A stretch of 64,000 bases of DNA from Alphaproteobacteria bacterium (GCA_017466695.1 JAFTTR010000017.1:62001-126000), one strand, 5' to 3'. Counted from the first letter of the stretch, positions 24,549 to 35,156 are shown. Notes: generated from the letters alone by a model not told the origin. A program made the numbers and translations.

Positions 24549-25243
24549 TGAGTGAAAAAATAAGTCTTTCAGATTTAAACAATGACGATTCGCTTATTCC
24601 TTGGGATAAATTGTTCACAGAGGAAGAAGTTGGCGTTGATAATTTTGATATGAAGACTTTTACCCCTCCTTTAGCACCCAAAGAACCAGAACCTGAAAAA
24701 GATCAATCTTATTGGGAAAATTTATTCAATGAAATGAATTTTCCAGGAATGGATTTAATGGCTGTTTCATATTTTGGAGCTATGGATTCAAATTTACTTG
24801 AGCGGCATATTCAAATGAAACGTATTATACGGGATTTTGTTCGCCTCTTAAGTTATAACTATGTTATGGATTTAAGAGCTGCTGGACTCTCCGAGGAAGC
24901 AATTTTTTATATGAAAAAAGGCATAATACCTGAAAATTACGTTGTTCATTTAAAATATCCATTAGAATACGGTGGTTCGCTCGATTTTAATAATATGGTT
25001 TTAATTCAAGACAAACCCTTTCATGATACGATTCACTCATATATAGATAAACAAATCATTTCTCCCAAAGGGATTGAATACCCACCTCTTTTATACGTTC
25101 CTGTTCCTGTTGGAAAAGTTTATGTCCCCTTCTCATTATTCACAGGTTCTGGTGGAAAAAACAAACAAGATCGAAGTGTTTATGCAGGCTTTTCAAAAGC
25201 AGCCTTTGATAAGATTGCATTGAAGAGTATGCCAGGGAGATAA
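24548..25243 (+). CDS. HNH-like protein associated with the coupling ATPase
   Basis: A 231-residue protein. The N-terminal 60 residues are acidic and proline-rich, and the middle is helical. Residues 128-170 have the beta-beta-alpha metal outline: H134 in YVVHLKYPLEYGG, N148/N149, then H159 and H163 in FHDTIHSYID. Active HNH nucleases have His-His at the first position; here the second, the general base, is Leu135. Metal binding is thus plausible and cleavage doubtful. It starts on the last base of the coupling-protein stop and is followed after 2 nt by a SUKH gene. It may be a structural coupling subunit, as I recall for zinc-binding DotN/IcmJ, or a toxin-derived protein. Confidence 0.55.
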   Translation: MSEKISLSDLNNDDSLIPWDKLFTEEEVGVDNFDMKTFTPPLAPKEPEPEKDQSYWENLFNEMNFPGMDLMAVSYFGAMDSNLLERHIQMKRIIRDFVRLLSYNYVMDLRAAGLSEEAIFYMKKGIIPENYVVHLKYPLEYGGSLDFNNMVLIQDKPFHDTIHSYIDKQIISPKGIEYPPLLYVPVPVGKVYVPFSLFTGSGGKNKQDRSVYAGFSKAAFDKIALKSMPGR

Positions 25244-25245
25244 TT

Positions 25246-25692
25246 ATGAGAATTTTACATCAGGTCTTAAAAAAAATATATCAAGAATCAGCCGTCTTTT
25301 TTCCTCCTGCAAAATACGCAGATATTCATGTGGTTAATACCATTTTGACAAGAACAGGCCTAGCCCCTATACCACAAGATTATATGAATTTACTCCTATT
25401 AACGAATGGGTTATTCTATAATGGTCTTGAACTCTTTGCGACAACAGAACACGAACGTGAAAAGGGCGCTTTTTTTCATCGAAGCATCCCTCAAATGCAA
25501 CGGTTATATTCAGATAATCCAATTATAAATAACAAAATTTTTCTAGCACAAGCCCCTGAAGAATTTGTGTTGTATGACTTTAAAAAGAAAGAATATATTC
25601 TTCTTGATAGATATACCTATACAACCATTGCAAGGTTTCCTCTTTTTTTGGATGTATTATATTTTTTCGTGCGCAGCACTATTGAAAAATAA
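25246..25692 (+). CDS. SUKH/YrhA-family (SMI1/KNR4-like) protein
   Basis: A 148-residue protein of the SUKH superfamily, YrhA-like. The markers are IPQDYMNLLLLTNGLFYNGLELF, the block GAFFHRSI and the C-terminal EEFVLYDFKKKEYILLDRYT strand pair. Many SUKH proteins are immunity proteins that bind nuclease or other toxins delivered between bacteria; others are structural scaffolds. Here it is the last gene of the coupling-protein operon, directly after the HNH-like gene. The pairing suggests a binding relationship between the two products, which is inference. Confidence 0.7.
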   Translation: MRILHQVLKKIYQESAVFFPPAKYADIHVVNTILTRTGLAPIPQDYMNLLLLTNGLFYNGLELFATTEHEREKGAFFHRSIPQMQRLYSDNPIINNKIFLAQAPEEFVLYDFKKKEYILLDRYTYTTIARFPLFLDVLYFFVRSTIEK

Positions 25693-25696
25693 AGTT

Positions 25697-28600
25697 TTAT
25701 CTTCGAATAATTTGACCTTGAAATTTAGGCGAATATTCTGTTTCACTTTCTCTTTCTAAATAGGTTTCTTCTGCCCCCTCAAAACGTCTCTGATTAGGAA
25801 TTTGGTTAATAGAAACTGGAACAATCCGCTCAACACCTTCTGGTTCAAATCTTGAGACATATTCATACGCATGAACGATTTTTGAAAATGCATCTCTTGC
25901 TGTTTGCATTAATGCATCATGTTCATCATTACTCATTTCATTTGAGAACTTCATATTCGTTTCTTGCAAAACTTCAACATACTGAGAAACAGGGACCAAC
26001 AATTTTGAAACAATCTCAATTTCTGGGTTTGAATCATGAATTAACTTCATCTGAGACAACATTTCTTGTGATTGTTTCACAAACGTTTGGACTTGTTTTC
26101 TATCCTCAAAATAAAGATCACGAACAGCTTCATCAACAGCTTCTTGTGCTTTTAAAATGGCTAATCTAGATTGTTCCATTAATTGAATATATTGGGCATC
26201 TGTGAGCTTTTCCTTAACGGATAGTTGATTAACAATTGCCAAAGCATCTTTTGCATTTTGCAACAAGAATGCAGCTGAATCATTATCCCCAGCAAAGAGT
26301 TTTTCATCTGCTGCTTTAACAGCATCTCTTGCTTCATTAATCGCTTGCTTGATACGTAAAACCCGTTCATTTAAAGTTATCTTTGCAAGTTGTTCTTTTT
26401 CTTTTTGAAGTTGCTCTGCAATCTTGGTATTTCCTTGCTGAACGATATCTTCTACAGCATTCGATAAATCAACAAAATTGGTCTGATAAACGGGATTTAA
26501 TGAACTCCCCTTAAGCGACAATGCAAATGGAGGCAAATCACCATATTCAGCCAATGTAATTGGAACAGAAACATCCAGTGCTCTTGTTGGAATATTATAG
26601 ACAACCTGCATTGGATTTGAATAGAATGCATCTGCTTTTAAAGAAGCATCCATCATTTTAAAAACACCTTTTTCAATGGTAAAATTACCAAGCAAGGATG
26701 GAAGTATGGTCTTCCCAGAATTCAAATACCTAGACAACTCTGAATCAAAAACATGCTTTTGAGATCTTTCTTTAATTGTTTTACCAATTAGAGCTGGAAT
26801 TTTTTGAATATCTGCCCCAACCCAAAGTGCATTTTCAACATTCATTTTGCCTGAACCAGACATATTCTTTCTCATTTCATTTGGAGATTGTCCCATCATT
26901 GAAAAATCTCCTGAGAATGTTAACACACCATTCCCAAATGATGTTTTTCCACCTGTTATGATATTTGCTCCCAATTCCAAACCCGACAAATCAACATTTG
27001 CTTTAAGATGTGGAACGCCAGCCCAAGACAAAGTCCCTGTTGTCTTTAATGAAGTACCCTCAACAGAAGGAACCCCTGATAAATTTTCAAGAGTTAACAT
27101 TTTGTCTTGAATATTTAATTTTACTGAAGCATTTTTTAACTCTTTTGAATGCCACAATATTTGACCTGCGTCTAATTGTAACTTAATTTTCCATATATCT
27201 AACAATGAAAAATTAAATGCCGTATTTCCCAGTGGCCCTTCAGCTAAAACATTTTTAAAGTCATTTAAAATATATCTATCCATATCAAATGATGGGGTTT
27301 TAACTTTTAAATCAATGCTTTTTTGAGTCGTTGTATTTTTGAGCTCCCCATCAAGCAAGAGATGACTTGTACCAATTTGGACATCTGTTTCAGCAAATTT
27401 CAAATTTTGTAAATTGCCATTTAAAATTCCCTTAAAAGAAAAAGCTCCCTCGATTGAATTATTAATCTTTTTAGATAAAAGAACATTCTTCAAAAATTGT
27501 TGAAAACTTGGATACGTTATTTCTACGCCTAAATCTTTTGCTTCAACTACCTGCCCAGCATAATTCAACGTACCTGAAAATCTTGTCTCTAATTCACCAA
27601 TTTTATTTCTTAAAGAACCAGTCCAAACATTTTGATCTTCTGTTACTTGTAACGTTGTTGAAATTGAATTCGTTTGATTTAAAAATTGATTATTCGAAAC
27701 TAAATTTGCTCGATCTAGGAACAATTTTAATTCATTTGTATTAAAATCAAGTCTTAAATTCTTAATCTTTTGAGCATCCGTAGCTACATCTTCAATTTCA
27801 GCTGCAGCTAAAAGAGCTGCCATAGCAACGCCGGTAGCTCTCAACTCTGATATTTTCAACAACCCATTTTCCAAACTTCCCACTAATTTACCATGAGAAA
27901 TAGGTAATTGACGGGCTGTTATATCTTTTAAATCCAAATTAAATTTACTATTAAATAAAGTTAAATAATCAGCATCTCTAAAATAAGATTTAACAGATGG
28001 GATAACATCTAATATATCAGTTTTTTGAGCAGCATGTTTGTAACCAGTGTAATTATCTAAATTTATATTTTTCAAAGAGCCATCAAAATTGATAGTTGGC
28101 TTTTTGTCTTTTAAAATTTGCATTTTTCCGACAATAACAGAGCCCCCTGATTCAAAAGAAGAAATATCAACATCTATCGAATCATTCCACAATAAAACAT
28201 TTGCATCAAGTTGTGCTGAATTTAAAACATTTGATGGAATATTTTGAGCATTCATATAACCAGATAAAAGCTTTTTAAAATTCTTAGATTTTAAATTAAC
28301 AATCAAAGATAATCCATTTTTGCCATCTTCAACCAATGTTCCCCCAGATGAAGATAATTCTGTTTCCCCCTCCAACAAAGCGTTTAAATAATGAACAATC
28401 ATTCGATTATCTGTTTTTGACAAAGACAATCCCACGTCTTTAAACACGTTATTTTGATACGTTATCTTTTGCGCATTCATTTTTATATCAAAATTTGGAT
28501 TTTTAGGATTATTCAAATCTTGTTTTTTTAAATAATTAATAACATCTGCCCACTGTGCATAATCAAGATGATTTATTGCAAACGAACCGGTATAGAAAAA

Positions 28601-29569
28601 TCCTCCTTCTTTTTCCTCTCGAGAAGCAGAGGCCGTTAAAGCGACAGAATCCTCCGTATCGCCAAATCTAATTGTAAAATTTTTAATACTATCAACACCG
28701 TTTTGAGCTGTATATGTTAATCCTCCTTGCGCTGGAACATTTAGATCGGCACTTAATGGAATTAAACCAAATGTTTTTAACATATCGTTTGGTTTTTGAA
28801 TAAAAAATGACCCATTGGCCGTCATATTTAAATTTTTAGATTGTGATAAAAATTCTCCTTCAAAATTCAAGGACAAGCTTTTATCTTTCGCACTCATATC
28901 AAGCGAAAAAGGAACTGGAATATCGGTTGTTAATTGTTTAACCGAAAGCTTTGTTAAATAAGAACTCTCTCCATTTTGAACAGACCCATCAAACACATAA
29001 GGTCCTTGTAATGAATCCAAAGTGATACGCCCATTAATATTAAGCAATTCTAAATTTGAATTTGTCACTGCATTTGAATAATTCAAAACACCGTTTTTCA
29101 CTTGTAAATTATTAATCCGTGTTTGAACAAAGCTATTGTTAAGACCCAACATAGAATTTTCAATTGCATTTTTTTCCATAAAAGAAAAATTCCAATTTAC
29201 TTTATCAGACGCCATTCTTTCCAAATAAAGAACGGGATTTTCAACCTTAATTTTGTCAATAACCAACGGATTTTTAAGCAAAGATTTCCAAGTCAACTGA
29301 ATTGAAACACGAGGAATACTCAGCATAACACCTCGTGTGCTTCCTTTAACATTTGCCAATGTGACATCATTTAAAATAATTTCTGGAGAAGGAACCCATG
29401 AGACGTATGTAGCTCCCATTACATTAAATTCACGCCCTGTTATTTCAGAAACAGTTTTAACAATTTGTTTTTGAAAATTATCTGCATTGAACGACCTAAT
29501 TATAAAAAAACCAAGGCCACCCACAATAACACACAAAAGAAATAAAACAGTTAATAGAAATTTTTTCAT
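25697..29569 (-). CDS. AsmA family protein with C-terminal coiled coil
   Basis: A 1290-residue protein. It starts at ATG 29569 (MKKFLLTVLFLLCVIVGGLG), with GGAGAC upstream and an N-terminal membrane anchor. The AsmA N-terminal domain includes FNADNFQKQIVKTVSEITGR and VNPVL-like strands, and an AsmA C-terminal block lies near 880-1070 (SGLELGANIITGGKTSFGNG). The family forms long lipid-transfer grooves in the periplasm between inner and outer membranes. Beyond about residue 1080 it adds nearly 200 residues of helical, coiled-coil sequence rich in Lys, Glu and Gln, which is unusual for AsmA. It is a single gene whose end meets the SUKH gene tail to tail. Confidence 0.85.
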   Translation of the reverse strand: MKKFLLTVLFLLCVIVGGLGFFIIRSFNADNFQKQIVKTVSEITGREFNVMGATYVSWVPSPEIILNDVTLANVKGSTRGVMLSIPRVSIQLTWKSLLKNPLVIDKIKVENPVLYLERMASDKVNWNFSFMEKNAIENSMLGLNNSFVQTRINNLQVKNGVLNYSNAVTNSNLELLNINGRITLDSLQGPYVFDGSVQNGESSYLTKLSVKQLTTDIPVPFSLDMSAKDKSLSLNFEGEFLSQSKNLNMTANGSFFIQKPNDMLKTFGLIPLSADLNVPAQGGLTYTAQNGVDSIKNFTIRFGDTEDSVALTASASREEKEGGFFYTGSFAINHLDYAQWADVINYLKKQDLNNPKNPNFDIKMNAQKITYQNNVFKDVGLSLSKTDNRMIVHYLNALLEGETELSSSGGTLVEDGKNGLSLIVNLKSKNFKKLLSGYMNAQNIPSNVLNSAQLDANVLLWNDSIDVDISSFESGGSVIVGKMQILKDKKPTINFDGSLKNINLDNYTGYKHAAQKTDILDVIPSVKSYFRDADYLTLFNSKFNLDLKDITARQLPISHGKLVGSLENGLLKISELRATGVAMAALLAAAEIEDVATDAQKIKNLRLDFNTNELKLFLDRANLVSNNQFLNQTNSISTTLQVTEDQNVWTGSLRNKIGELETRFSGTLNYAGQVVEAKDLGVEITYPSFQQFLKNVLLSKKINNSIEGAFSFKGILNGNLQNLKFAETDVQIGTSHLLLDGELKNTTTQKSIDLKVKTPSFDMDRYILNDFKNVLAEGPLGNTAFNFSLLDIWKIKLQLDAGQILWHSKELKNASVKLNIQDKMLTLENLSGVPSVEGTSLKTTGTLSWAGVPHLKANVDLSGLELGANIITGGKTSFGNGVLTFSGDFSMMGQSPNEMRKNMSGSGKMNVENALWVGADIQKIPALIGKTIKERSQKHVFDSELSRYLNSGKTILPSLLGNFTIEKGVFKMMDASLKADAFYSNPMQVVYNIPTRALDVSVPITLAEYGDLPPFALSLKGSSLNPVYQTNFVDLSNAVEDIVQQGNTKIAEQLQKEKEQLAKITLNERVLRIKQAINEARDAVKAADEKLFAGDNDSAAFLLQNAKDALAIVNQLSVKEKLTDAQYIQLMEQSRLAILKAQEAVDEAVRDLYFEDRKQVQTFVKQSQEMLSQMKLIHDSNPEIEIVSKLLVPVSQYVEVLQETNMKFSNEMSNDEHDALMQTARDAFSKIVHAYEYVSRFEPEGVERIVPVSINQIPNQRRFEGAEETYLERESETEYSPKFQGQIIRR

Positions 29570-29662
29570 ATTGTCTCCAGATTTTTTAAAAAGAAGTATC
29601 CCCAGCATCTTTTTAATACTATTTTTACTATAGCATATCTTTTTGAAGTTTCAATATATTTT

Positions 29663-31126
29663 TTAAATATTTTTCTTCCAAAAAAATGGGAAAAATAAAA
29701 TCAGAACGGCAACAAATTCTAACCGACCTAAAAGCATCATAAAGGTTAAAATCCCTAGCGCACTCGAAGGGAGCAAGGCAAAAGTTTTATCAGGACCAAT
29801 ATCATTACCAAGTGCAGGTCCAATATTTGATAAAGCGCTTATCGCACCTGAAAAACACGTAACAAAATCAAGATCACAAAAAGACAAAACAACCGTTCCA
29901 ACAATAAGACTGACCAAATACAATCCAACAAATGTCAAAACACCAAAAACAACATCTTCTGCCACAGGAGAAGGGCCATACCTTGGAATAAACACGCCAT
30001 GTGGTCTTGCTGTACTTTTCAATTTTGCATGAATAATTTTCATCATAATTGAAATTCTAAACAATTTAATGCCTCCCGTTGTCGACCCAGTACACCCTCC
30101 TGGAAGCATTAAAAAAACAAAAGAAGCCACAGCCCAAGAACCCCACAACTGATAGTTATCAAGTGTAAATCCTGTTGTTGTTAAAATGGCAGTAATCGCA
30201 AAAGATGTTGTTCTTAAAATAGTTGAAAGTTCTCCATTATCAAATGAAACAGACATCCACCTTAAAAAACTAAAGACACTTATACAAGCTACAAGCAAAA
30301 AAATGTACAATTTTATTTGCTCGTTATTACGAATTCCTTCATAATGGTTGTGAAACAAATAAATACCCACCATCAAAGGGAATCCACCTAAAAACATAAA
30401 TAAAATAATAAGCCATTCAATAAGTGGACTATTAAAATAAGCAATTGATTCATTGTGTGTTGAGAACCCACCTGTTGCAACAACACTCATTGCATGATTA
30501 ATTGCATCAAACATGCTCATTCCAGCCAATCTCAAACAAACAGAAGCAAGAACTGTAAGAAAAAAGAAATAAATCAAAATACCAGATACGTTTTGAAATG
30601 TTGAGGGCGCATCTCTGTTTGTTTCACCAGACACCTCAATATTAAATAATTGCATACCCCCAATACGTAAAGTTGGCAAAATTAAAATAGCAACAACGAG
30701 TATTCCCAAACCACCCATCCAATGCGTTAAAGAACGCCAAAATAAAATACCTTTTGGTAAAACTTCTAGATTTTGAAAAATTGTTGCTCCTGTTGTTGTT
30801 AATCCAGAAACTGATTCAAAAAAAGCCTTCACAAAGCTAATATGTGACAAAGAAAACAAATAAGGCAATGAACAAAAAAGAGAAAAAAACACCCAGACAA
30901 AAGTTGTTGTTATAAACATTTCCTTTGTTTTCAATGGGGCTTGTTTTTGCTCAGTCATTAACAACAAAATACTCCCAAATGAAACGGTTAAAGCTGCACT
31001 AGTTAAAAAACTTCTTGCTGAAAATTTATTGTTATAAAACCAATCCAATGCAGCCGGCAAAGTCATTGTAAAGCCACATAAAACTAACATAAACCCAATA
31101 ATTGAAAAAATTGACTGCCATCTCAT
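29663..31126 (-). CDS. trkH: Trk/Ktr potassium uptake protein, TrkH family
   Basis: A 487-residue polytopic membrane protein that forms the K+-conducting subunit of Trk systems. The four pore-loop motifs are visible: VSGLTTTGATIF, VATGGFSTH, LTTTGFTLDNY and LSNIGPALGND. The start is placed at ATG 31126 because AAAGGA is 8 nt upstream; ATG 31135 would overlap that site. TrkA, the NAD-binding regulatory partner, is not in the window. Confidence 0.93.
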   Translation of the reverse strand: MRWQSIFSIIGFMLVLCGFTMTLPAALDWFYNNKFSARSFLTSAALTVSFGSILLLMTEQKQAPLKTKEMFITTTFVWVFFSLFCSLPYLFSLSHISFVKAFFESVSGLTTTGATIFQNLEVLPKGILFWRSLTHWMGGLGILVVAILILPTLRIGGMQLFNIEVSGETNRDAPSTFQNVSGILIYFFFLTVLASVCLRLAGMSMFDAINHAMSVVATGGFSTHNESIAYFNSPLIEWLIILFMFLGGFPLMVGIYLFHNHYEGIRNNEQIKLYIFLLVACISVFSFLRWMSVSFDNGELSTILRTTSFAITAILTTTGFTLDNYQLWGSWAVASFVFLMLPGGCTGSTTGGIKLFRISIMMKIIHAKLKSTARPHGVFIPRYGPSPVAEDVVFGVLTFVGLYLVSLIVGTVVLSFCDLDFVTCFSGAISALSNIGPALGNDIGPDKTFALLPSSALGILTFMMLLGRLEFVAVLILFFPFFWKKNI

Positions 31127-31218
31127 ACTTGTCATCCTTTAGTTTTTAATAGTTTAATTTTATTTCTTTTCAAAATCAATAAAAAAGTGTAAAATAACTC
31201 TGAAAGAGGATGATATTA

Positions 31219-31902
31219 ATGTATTATGATGCCCACATTCATTTAATGAATAAAGATTTTTTAATTGAAGCACAACAAAAAGGTGTGCACTCTTTCATTA
31301 TGAACGCAACCACACCAAGTGAATGGGAACAAATCATCTCCCTTTCATATCAAATTGATAATTTGTATCCTTGTATAGGAATTCATCCTTGGTTTGTAAA
31401 AAATTTAGAACCAAATTGGGAGCAACAAATGGAAAAACTATTAAAAAAATATCCATTTGTTATGGTGGGAGAAGTTGGGCTTGATTATCTAAAAGCTGAT
31501 AAAGATATTCAATTATATGTTTTTAAAACCTGTCTAAAACTTGCGCAAAAATATCATAGACCCGTGAACATACATGTTCTAAAAGCTTGGCATGATGTTT
31601 TAAAAATACTTAAAAATTTCCCTGATGAAAAATTTCTTTTCCATCAATTTAATGCTTCAGATGACATTATTCAAAAATTAAAAAAATTTGACTCTTTTTT
31701 TTCTATTTCATCTACTCAAAAAATTGATAAAATTCCTATTGAAAGATTATTGGTTGAAACGGATTCCCCGTCGCATAACAAATCGCCACTTGATATGATA
31801 AACTTTGTTAAAATAAACGCATTAAACGAAAAACAACTTAACCAAAATTTTCAAAAATTTGTTACCCCTTTTAATCAAATTATTCCAATGAAAGAAAAAT
31901 AA
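31219..31902 (+). CDS. TatD family hydrolase
   Basis: A 227-residue metal-dependent hydrolase with the TIM-barrel ligand set: DAHIHL at the N-terminus, the glutamate in GEVGLDY, INIHV-like NIHVLKAW, and ETDSPSH near residue 185. Members act as 3'-5' DNA/RNA exonucleases or D-amino-acyl hydrolases. At 227 residues it is shorter than the usual 255-265. AGAGGA lies 8 nt upstream of ATG 31219; an earlier ATG at 31210 overlaps that site. The tcdA gene follows after 1 nt, so the two are cotranscribed. Confidence 0.88.
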   Translation: MYYDAHIHLMNKDFLIEAQQKGVHSFIMNATTPSEWEQIISLSYQIDNLYPCIGIHPWFVKNLEPNWEQQMEKLLKKYPFVMVGEVGLDYLKADKDIQLYVFKTCLKLAQKYHRPVNIHVLKAWHDVLKILKNFPDEKFLFHQFNASDDIIQKLKKFDSFFSISSTQKIDKIPIERLLVETDSPSHNKSPLDMINFVKINALNEKQLNQNFQKFVTPFNQIIPMKEK

Positions 31903-31903
31903 A

Positions 31904-32629
31904 ATGACAGCAGAAAAAGACAACAGAACAACTTTATTACTTGGCGAAAAAGGAATTGAAAATCTAAAAAAATCAACCGTATTAGTTGCCGGATGTGGTG
32001 CTGTTGGTGGATTTGCATTAGAGGCATTAGCAAGAGCTGGCGTAGGTCATTTAATCGTTATTGATTTTGACACATTTGATGAAACAAATTTAAATAGGCA
32101 ACTTTTTGCGACAACAAATACCATTGGCAAATTAAAAACAAACAGCGTTGCTGAACGATTAATTTTAATCAATCCTGAAATTAAAATCACTCAAAAACCC
32201 GTTAAAATATCATCAGAAACAATGGAAGAAGTTTTTTCTTTAATACCAGATTATGTTATTGACGCTATTGATTCTGTGAATGCTAAAAGTCTTTTTTTAG
32301 AAGAGTTAATCAAAAGAAAAATTCCTTTTATCTCAGCGATGGGCGCTGCACTTAAAACAGATTTATCTCGTGTTAAAGTTTCATCATTTCATAAAACAAT
32401 TGAATGTCCACTGGCCGCATTTGTCCGTCAACGATTAAGAAGACGAGGTGTTTCTTTAAAATTTCCAGTTGTTTTTTCAGATGAATGTGTGTCAGATAAA
32501 AAAGCTCTGGCTCCTCAAAAAGATTCTAAATCTGGTCGAAGAGCCATGGGTTCACTTGTTACAATGACAGGAATCTTTGGGCTAACTTGCGCACATGAAG
32601 CTATTTTATTCCTCGCAAATAAAGAATAA
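31904..32629 (+). CDS. tcdA: tRNA threonylcarbamoyladenosine dehydratase
   Basis: A 241-residue ThiF/E1-like enzyme that cyclises t6A37 in tRNA to ct6A using ATP. The adenylate-binding motif VAGCGAVGGFALEALARAGV is at residues 27-46, followed by the IDFDTFDETNLNRQ block and DAIDSVNAK. C-terminal RRAMGSLVTMTGIFGL is also typical. It lies 1 nt after the tatD-like gene and converges on clpB. Two other tRNA position-37 modifiers, mtaB and miaB, are encoded in the window. Confidence 0.9.
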   Translation: MTAEKDNRTTLLLGEKGIENLKKSTVLVAGCGAVGGFALEALARAGVGHLIVIDFDTFDETNLNRQLFATTNTIGKLKTNSVAERLILINPEIKITQKPVKISSETMEEVFSLIPDYVIDAIDSVNAKSLFLEELIKRKIPFISAMGAALKTDLSRVKVSSFHKTIECPLAAFVRQRLRRRGVSLKFPVVFSDECVSDKKALAPQKDSKSGRRAMGSLVTMTGIFGLTCAHEAILFLANKE

Positions 32630-32630
32630 T

Positions 32631-35138
32631 CTATTTATAAAAACTTAAACTTTCCCCCATCGCTTTAACATGGATAGTATCGCCTTCTTTATACACACCA
32701 TCCAACAATTGAAGCGCCAAAGGATTTTCCACTTCTTGTTGAAAAAGACGTTTCAATGGACGTGCCCCAAACTCTTCATCGTACCCACGTTCAGATAACC
32801 ACTCTTTTGCGCTCTCATCTAAAACAACAAAAAGGCCTCTTTCCTTCAATCTCTTTTCAAGTTTAGCAAGCTGAATATCCACAATTTTGCGAATATCTTC
32901 TTTTTTAAGTGGATTAAAGAGAATAATTTCATCCAAACGGTTAATAAATTCTGGTTTAAAAAAGTTTTTCAAAACACTCATCAATTCTTTTTGATTGTTT
33001 GAAGTAACCAAATTAGATGTTAAAATCAAAAACGTATTTTTAAAATCCACTGTTCTGCCTTGCCCATCTGTTAAATGTCCTTCATCTAACACTTGCAAAA
33101 GAACATTAAACACGTCAGGATGTGCCTTTTCGACTTCATCAAATAAAATAACTTGATAAGGTCTACGTCTGACAGCTTCGGTTAAAACACCCCCCTCATC
33201 ATACCCCACATACCCTGGAGGCGCCCCTATCAAACGAGAAACGGCATGTTTTTCCATATATTCGGACATATCAATTCGAATAAAAGCTTTTTCTTCATCA
33301 AATAAAAACGAGGCTAAAGCTTTTGCTAACTCTGTTTTACCAACCCCGGTTGGCCCTAAAAACAAAAATGAACCAATGGGACGATTAGGATCACTTAACC
33401 CAGACCTAGATCTGCGAACAGCATTTGAAACAGCCGTTACAGCTTCTTCTTGCCCTACAACTTTTTTAACAAGCTCTTCCTCCATGTGAATAAGTTTTTC
33501 TTTTTCACTTTCAAGAAGTTTGTCTATTGGAATCCCTGTCCATTTTGAAACAATATTTGCAATTAAATCCGGCGTTACAACTTCCATCGTTGATTGTTTT
33601 TGATTTTCTTCTTCTAAAAGAGATAATCTTTTTTCAAGTTCAGGAATTTCTTTATATTGCAACTCTCCTACTTTTTCATACAACCCATCTCGCAATGCTT
33701 TATCAATATCCGTCTTTGCTTTATCTAATTTTTCACGCAACAAAGAGGCTTCTTGAAGATTATGTTTATGTTTGTTCCACAAAGCATTTTCCTCTAAAGA
33801 TTGTTTTTCTAAAGTTGAAACTTCCTCTTCTATTTTTTTCAAACGTTCTTTTGACGCTGAATCCGACTCTTTTTTCAACGCTTCTTTTTCAATTTTAAGC
33901 TGAATTAACCGACGATCTAATTCATCTAAAAACTCAGGTTTAGAATCCATACTGATTCGCAATTTACTTGCTGCTTCATCCATTAAATCAATAGCTTTAT
34001 CTGGTAAAAAACGATCTGAAATATATCGATTTGCCATAACAGCAGCTGTTACCAAAGCCGCATCCGAAATTCGAACACCATGGTGCAATTCATATTTTTC
34101 TTTCAACCCTCTTAAAATAGAAATCGTTTCTTCCACTTTTGGCTCACCCACATAAACGGGTTGAAATCTACGAGCAAAAGCTTGGTCTTTTTCAATATAT
34201 TTTTGATACTCTTTCAACGTTGTTGCACCAATACAGTGAAGTTCGCCTCGGGCCAAAGCAGGCTTTAATAAATTAGACGCATCCATTGAGCCAGTATTTG
34301 CCCCAGCTCCAACCACTGTGTGCATTTCATCAATAAACAAAATAATAGCCCCATTTGAAGCTTTCACTTCATCAAGAACGGCTTTTAAACGCTCTTCAAA
34401 TTCCCCCCGATATTTTGCACCAGCAATTAAAGCCCCCATATCTAAACCCATCAAACGTTTATGAGCTAATGATTCTGGGACATCTTTATGTACAATTCGA
34501 AGAGCTAATCCTTCAACGATAGCCGTTTTTCCAACCCCGGGTTCTCCAATTAAAATCGGATTATTTTTTGTCCTTCGGGATAAAACTTGTATGGTGTGCC
34601 GTATTTCTTCATCACGTCCAATAACTGGGTCTAATTTCCCTTGTTCTGCTCGTTCAATAAAGTCAACAGCGTATTTTTTAAGTGCCTCAAAATTATCTTC
34701 AGCTGTTGCTGATTGCGCCGTTCTTCCTTGCCGAATTTGATTGATAACTTCATTTAATTTTTGTGCATTAACTTTATATTTTGAATCTAAACAAAGAGCT
34801 TGCAACAAACGCTCAACAGTAACATATGAGTCTTTTGCTTTTTCAGCCATTTGTTCAGCTAAATCTAAAACTTTTAAAAACTCTTGAGAAACAGAGAGTT
34901 GAACAGATTGACCTTGAACTTTGGGGAGATTTTCAAATTCATCTGAAACTTTTTGATAAAGCTCTCCCATATCCACCCCAGATTTTAACAAAAGGGAGGA
35001 AGCTAATCCTTCTTTATCATCAAGCATCACCTTAAAAAGATGAATTGGTTTTAAAAATTGATGGTTATTTCGAACAGCTAAAGATTCAGCTGATTGAATA
35101 AATCCTTTAGACCTGTCTGTTAATTTTTCATGATTCAT
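32631..35138 (-). CDS. clpB: ATP-dependent disaggregase ClpB
   Basis: An 835-residue Hsp100 chaperone that works with DnaK to dissolve protein aggregates. Domains in order are the Clp N-terminal repeat (about 1-145), NBD1 with Walker [14 protein letters not shown], the long coiled-coil middle domain (about 400-520) that distinguishes ClpB, and NBD2 with [13 protein letters not shown] and [14 protein letters not shown]. The start is ATG 35138 with GAGAGG upstream; a longer frame to 35162 begins in the promoter region. A well-matched RpoH heat-shock promoter sits directly upstream. Confidence 0.97.
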   Translation of the reverse strand: MNHEKLTDRSKGFIQSAESLAVRNNHQFLKPIHLFKVMLDDKEGLASSLLLKSGVDMGELYQKVSDEFENLPKVQGQSVQLSVSQEFLKVLDLAEQMAEKAKDSYVTVERLLQALCLDSKYKVNAQKLNEVINQIRQGRTAQSATAEDNFEALKKYAVDFIERAEQGKLDPVIGRDEEIRHTIQVLSRRTKNNPILIGEPGVGKTAIVEGLALRIVHKDVPESLAHKRLMGLDMGALIAGAKYRGEFEERLKAVLDEVKASNGAIILFIDEMHTVVGAGANTGSMDASNLLKPALARGELHCIGATTLKEYQKYIEKDQAFARRFQPVYVGEPKVEETISILRGLKEKYELHHGVRISDAALVTAAVMANRYISDRFLPDKAIDLMDEAASKLRISMDSKPEFLDELDRRLIQLKIEKEALKKESDSASKERLKKIEEEVSTLEKQSLEENALWNKHKHNLQEASLLREKLDKAKTDIDKALRDGLYEKVGELQYKEIPELEKRLSLLEEENQKQSTMEVVTPDLIANIVSKWTGIPIDKLLESEKEKLIHMEEELVKKVVGQEEAVTAVSNAVRRSRSGLSDPNRPIGSFLFLGPTGVGKTELAKALASFLFDEEKAFIRIDMSEYMEKHAVSRLIGAPPGYVGYDEGGVLTEAVRRRPYQVILFDEVEKAHPDVFNVLLQVLDEGHLTDGQGRTVDFKNTFLILTSNLVTSNNQKELMSVLKNFFKPEFINRLDEIILFNPLKKEDIRKIVDIQLAKLEKRLKERGLFVVLDESAKEWLSERGYDEEFGARPLKRLFQQEVENPLALQLLDGVYKEGDTIHVKAMGESLSFYK

Positions 35139-35156
35139 AATGCACCTCTCAATCTT

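Noticed and set aside
21180-25692. An integrative conjugative element or a complete type IV secretion locus
   Set aside because: No relaxase, integrase, VirB channel genes or attachment repeats are present, and the flanking genes are ordinary chromosomal ones.
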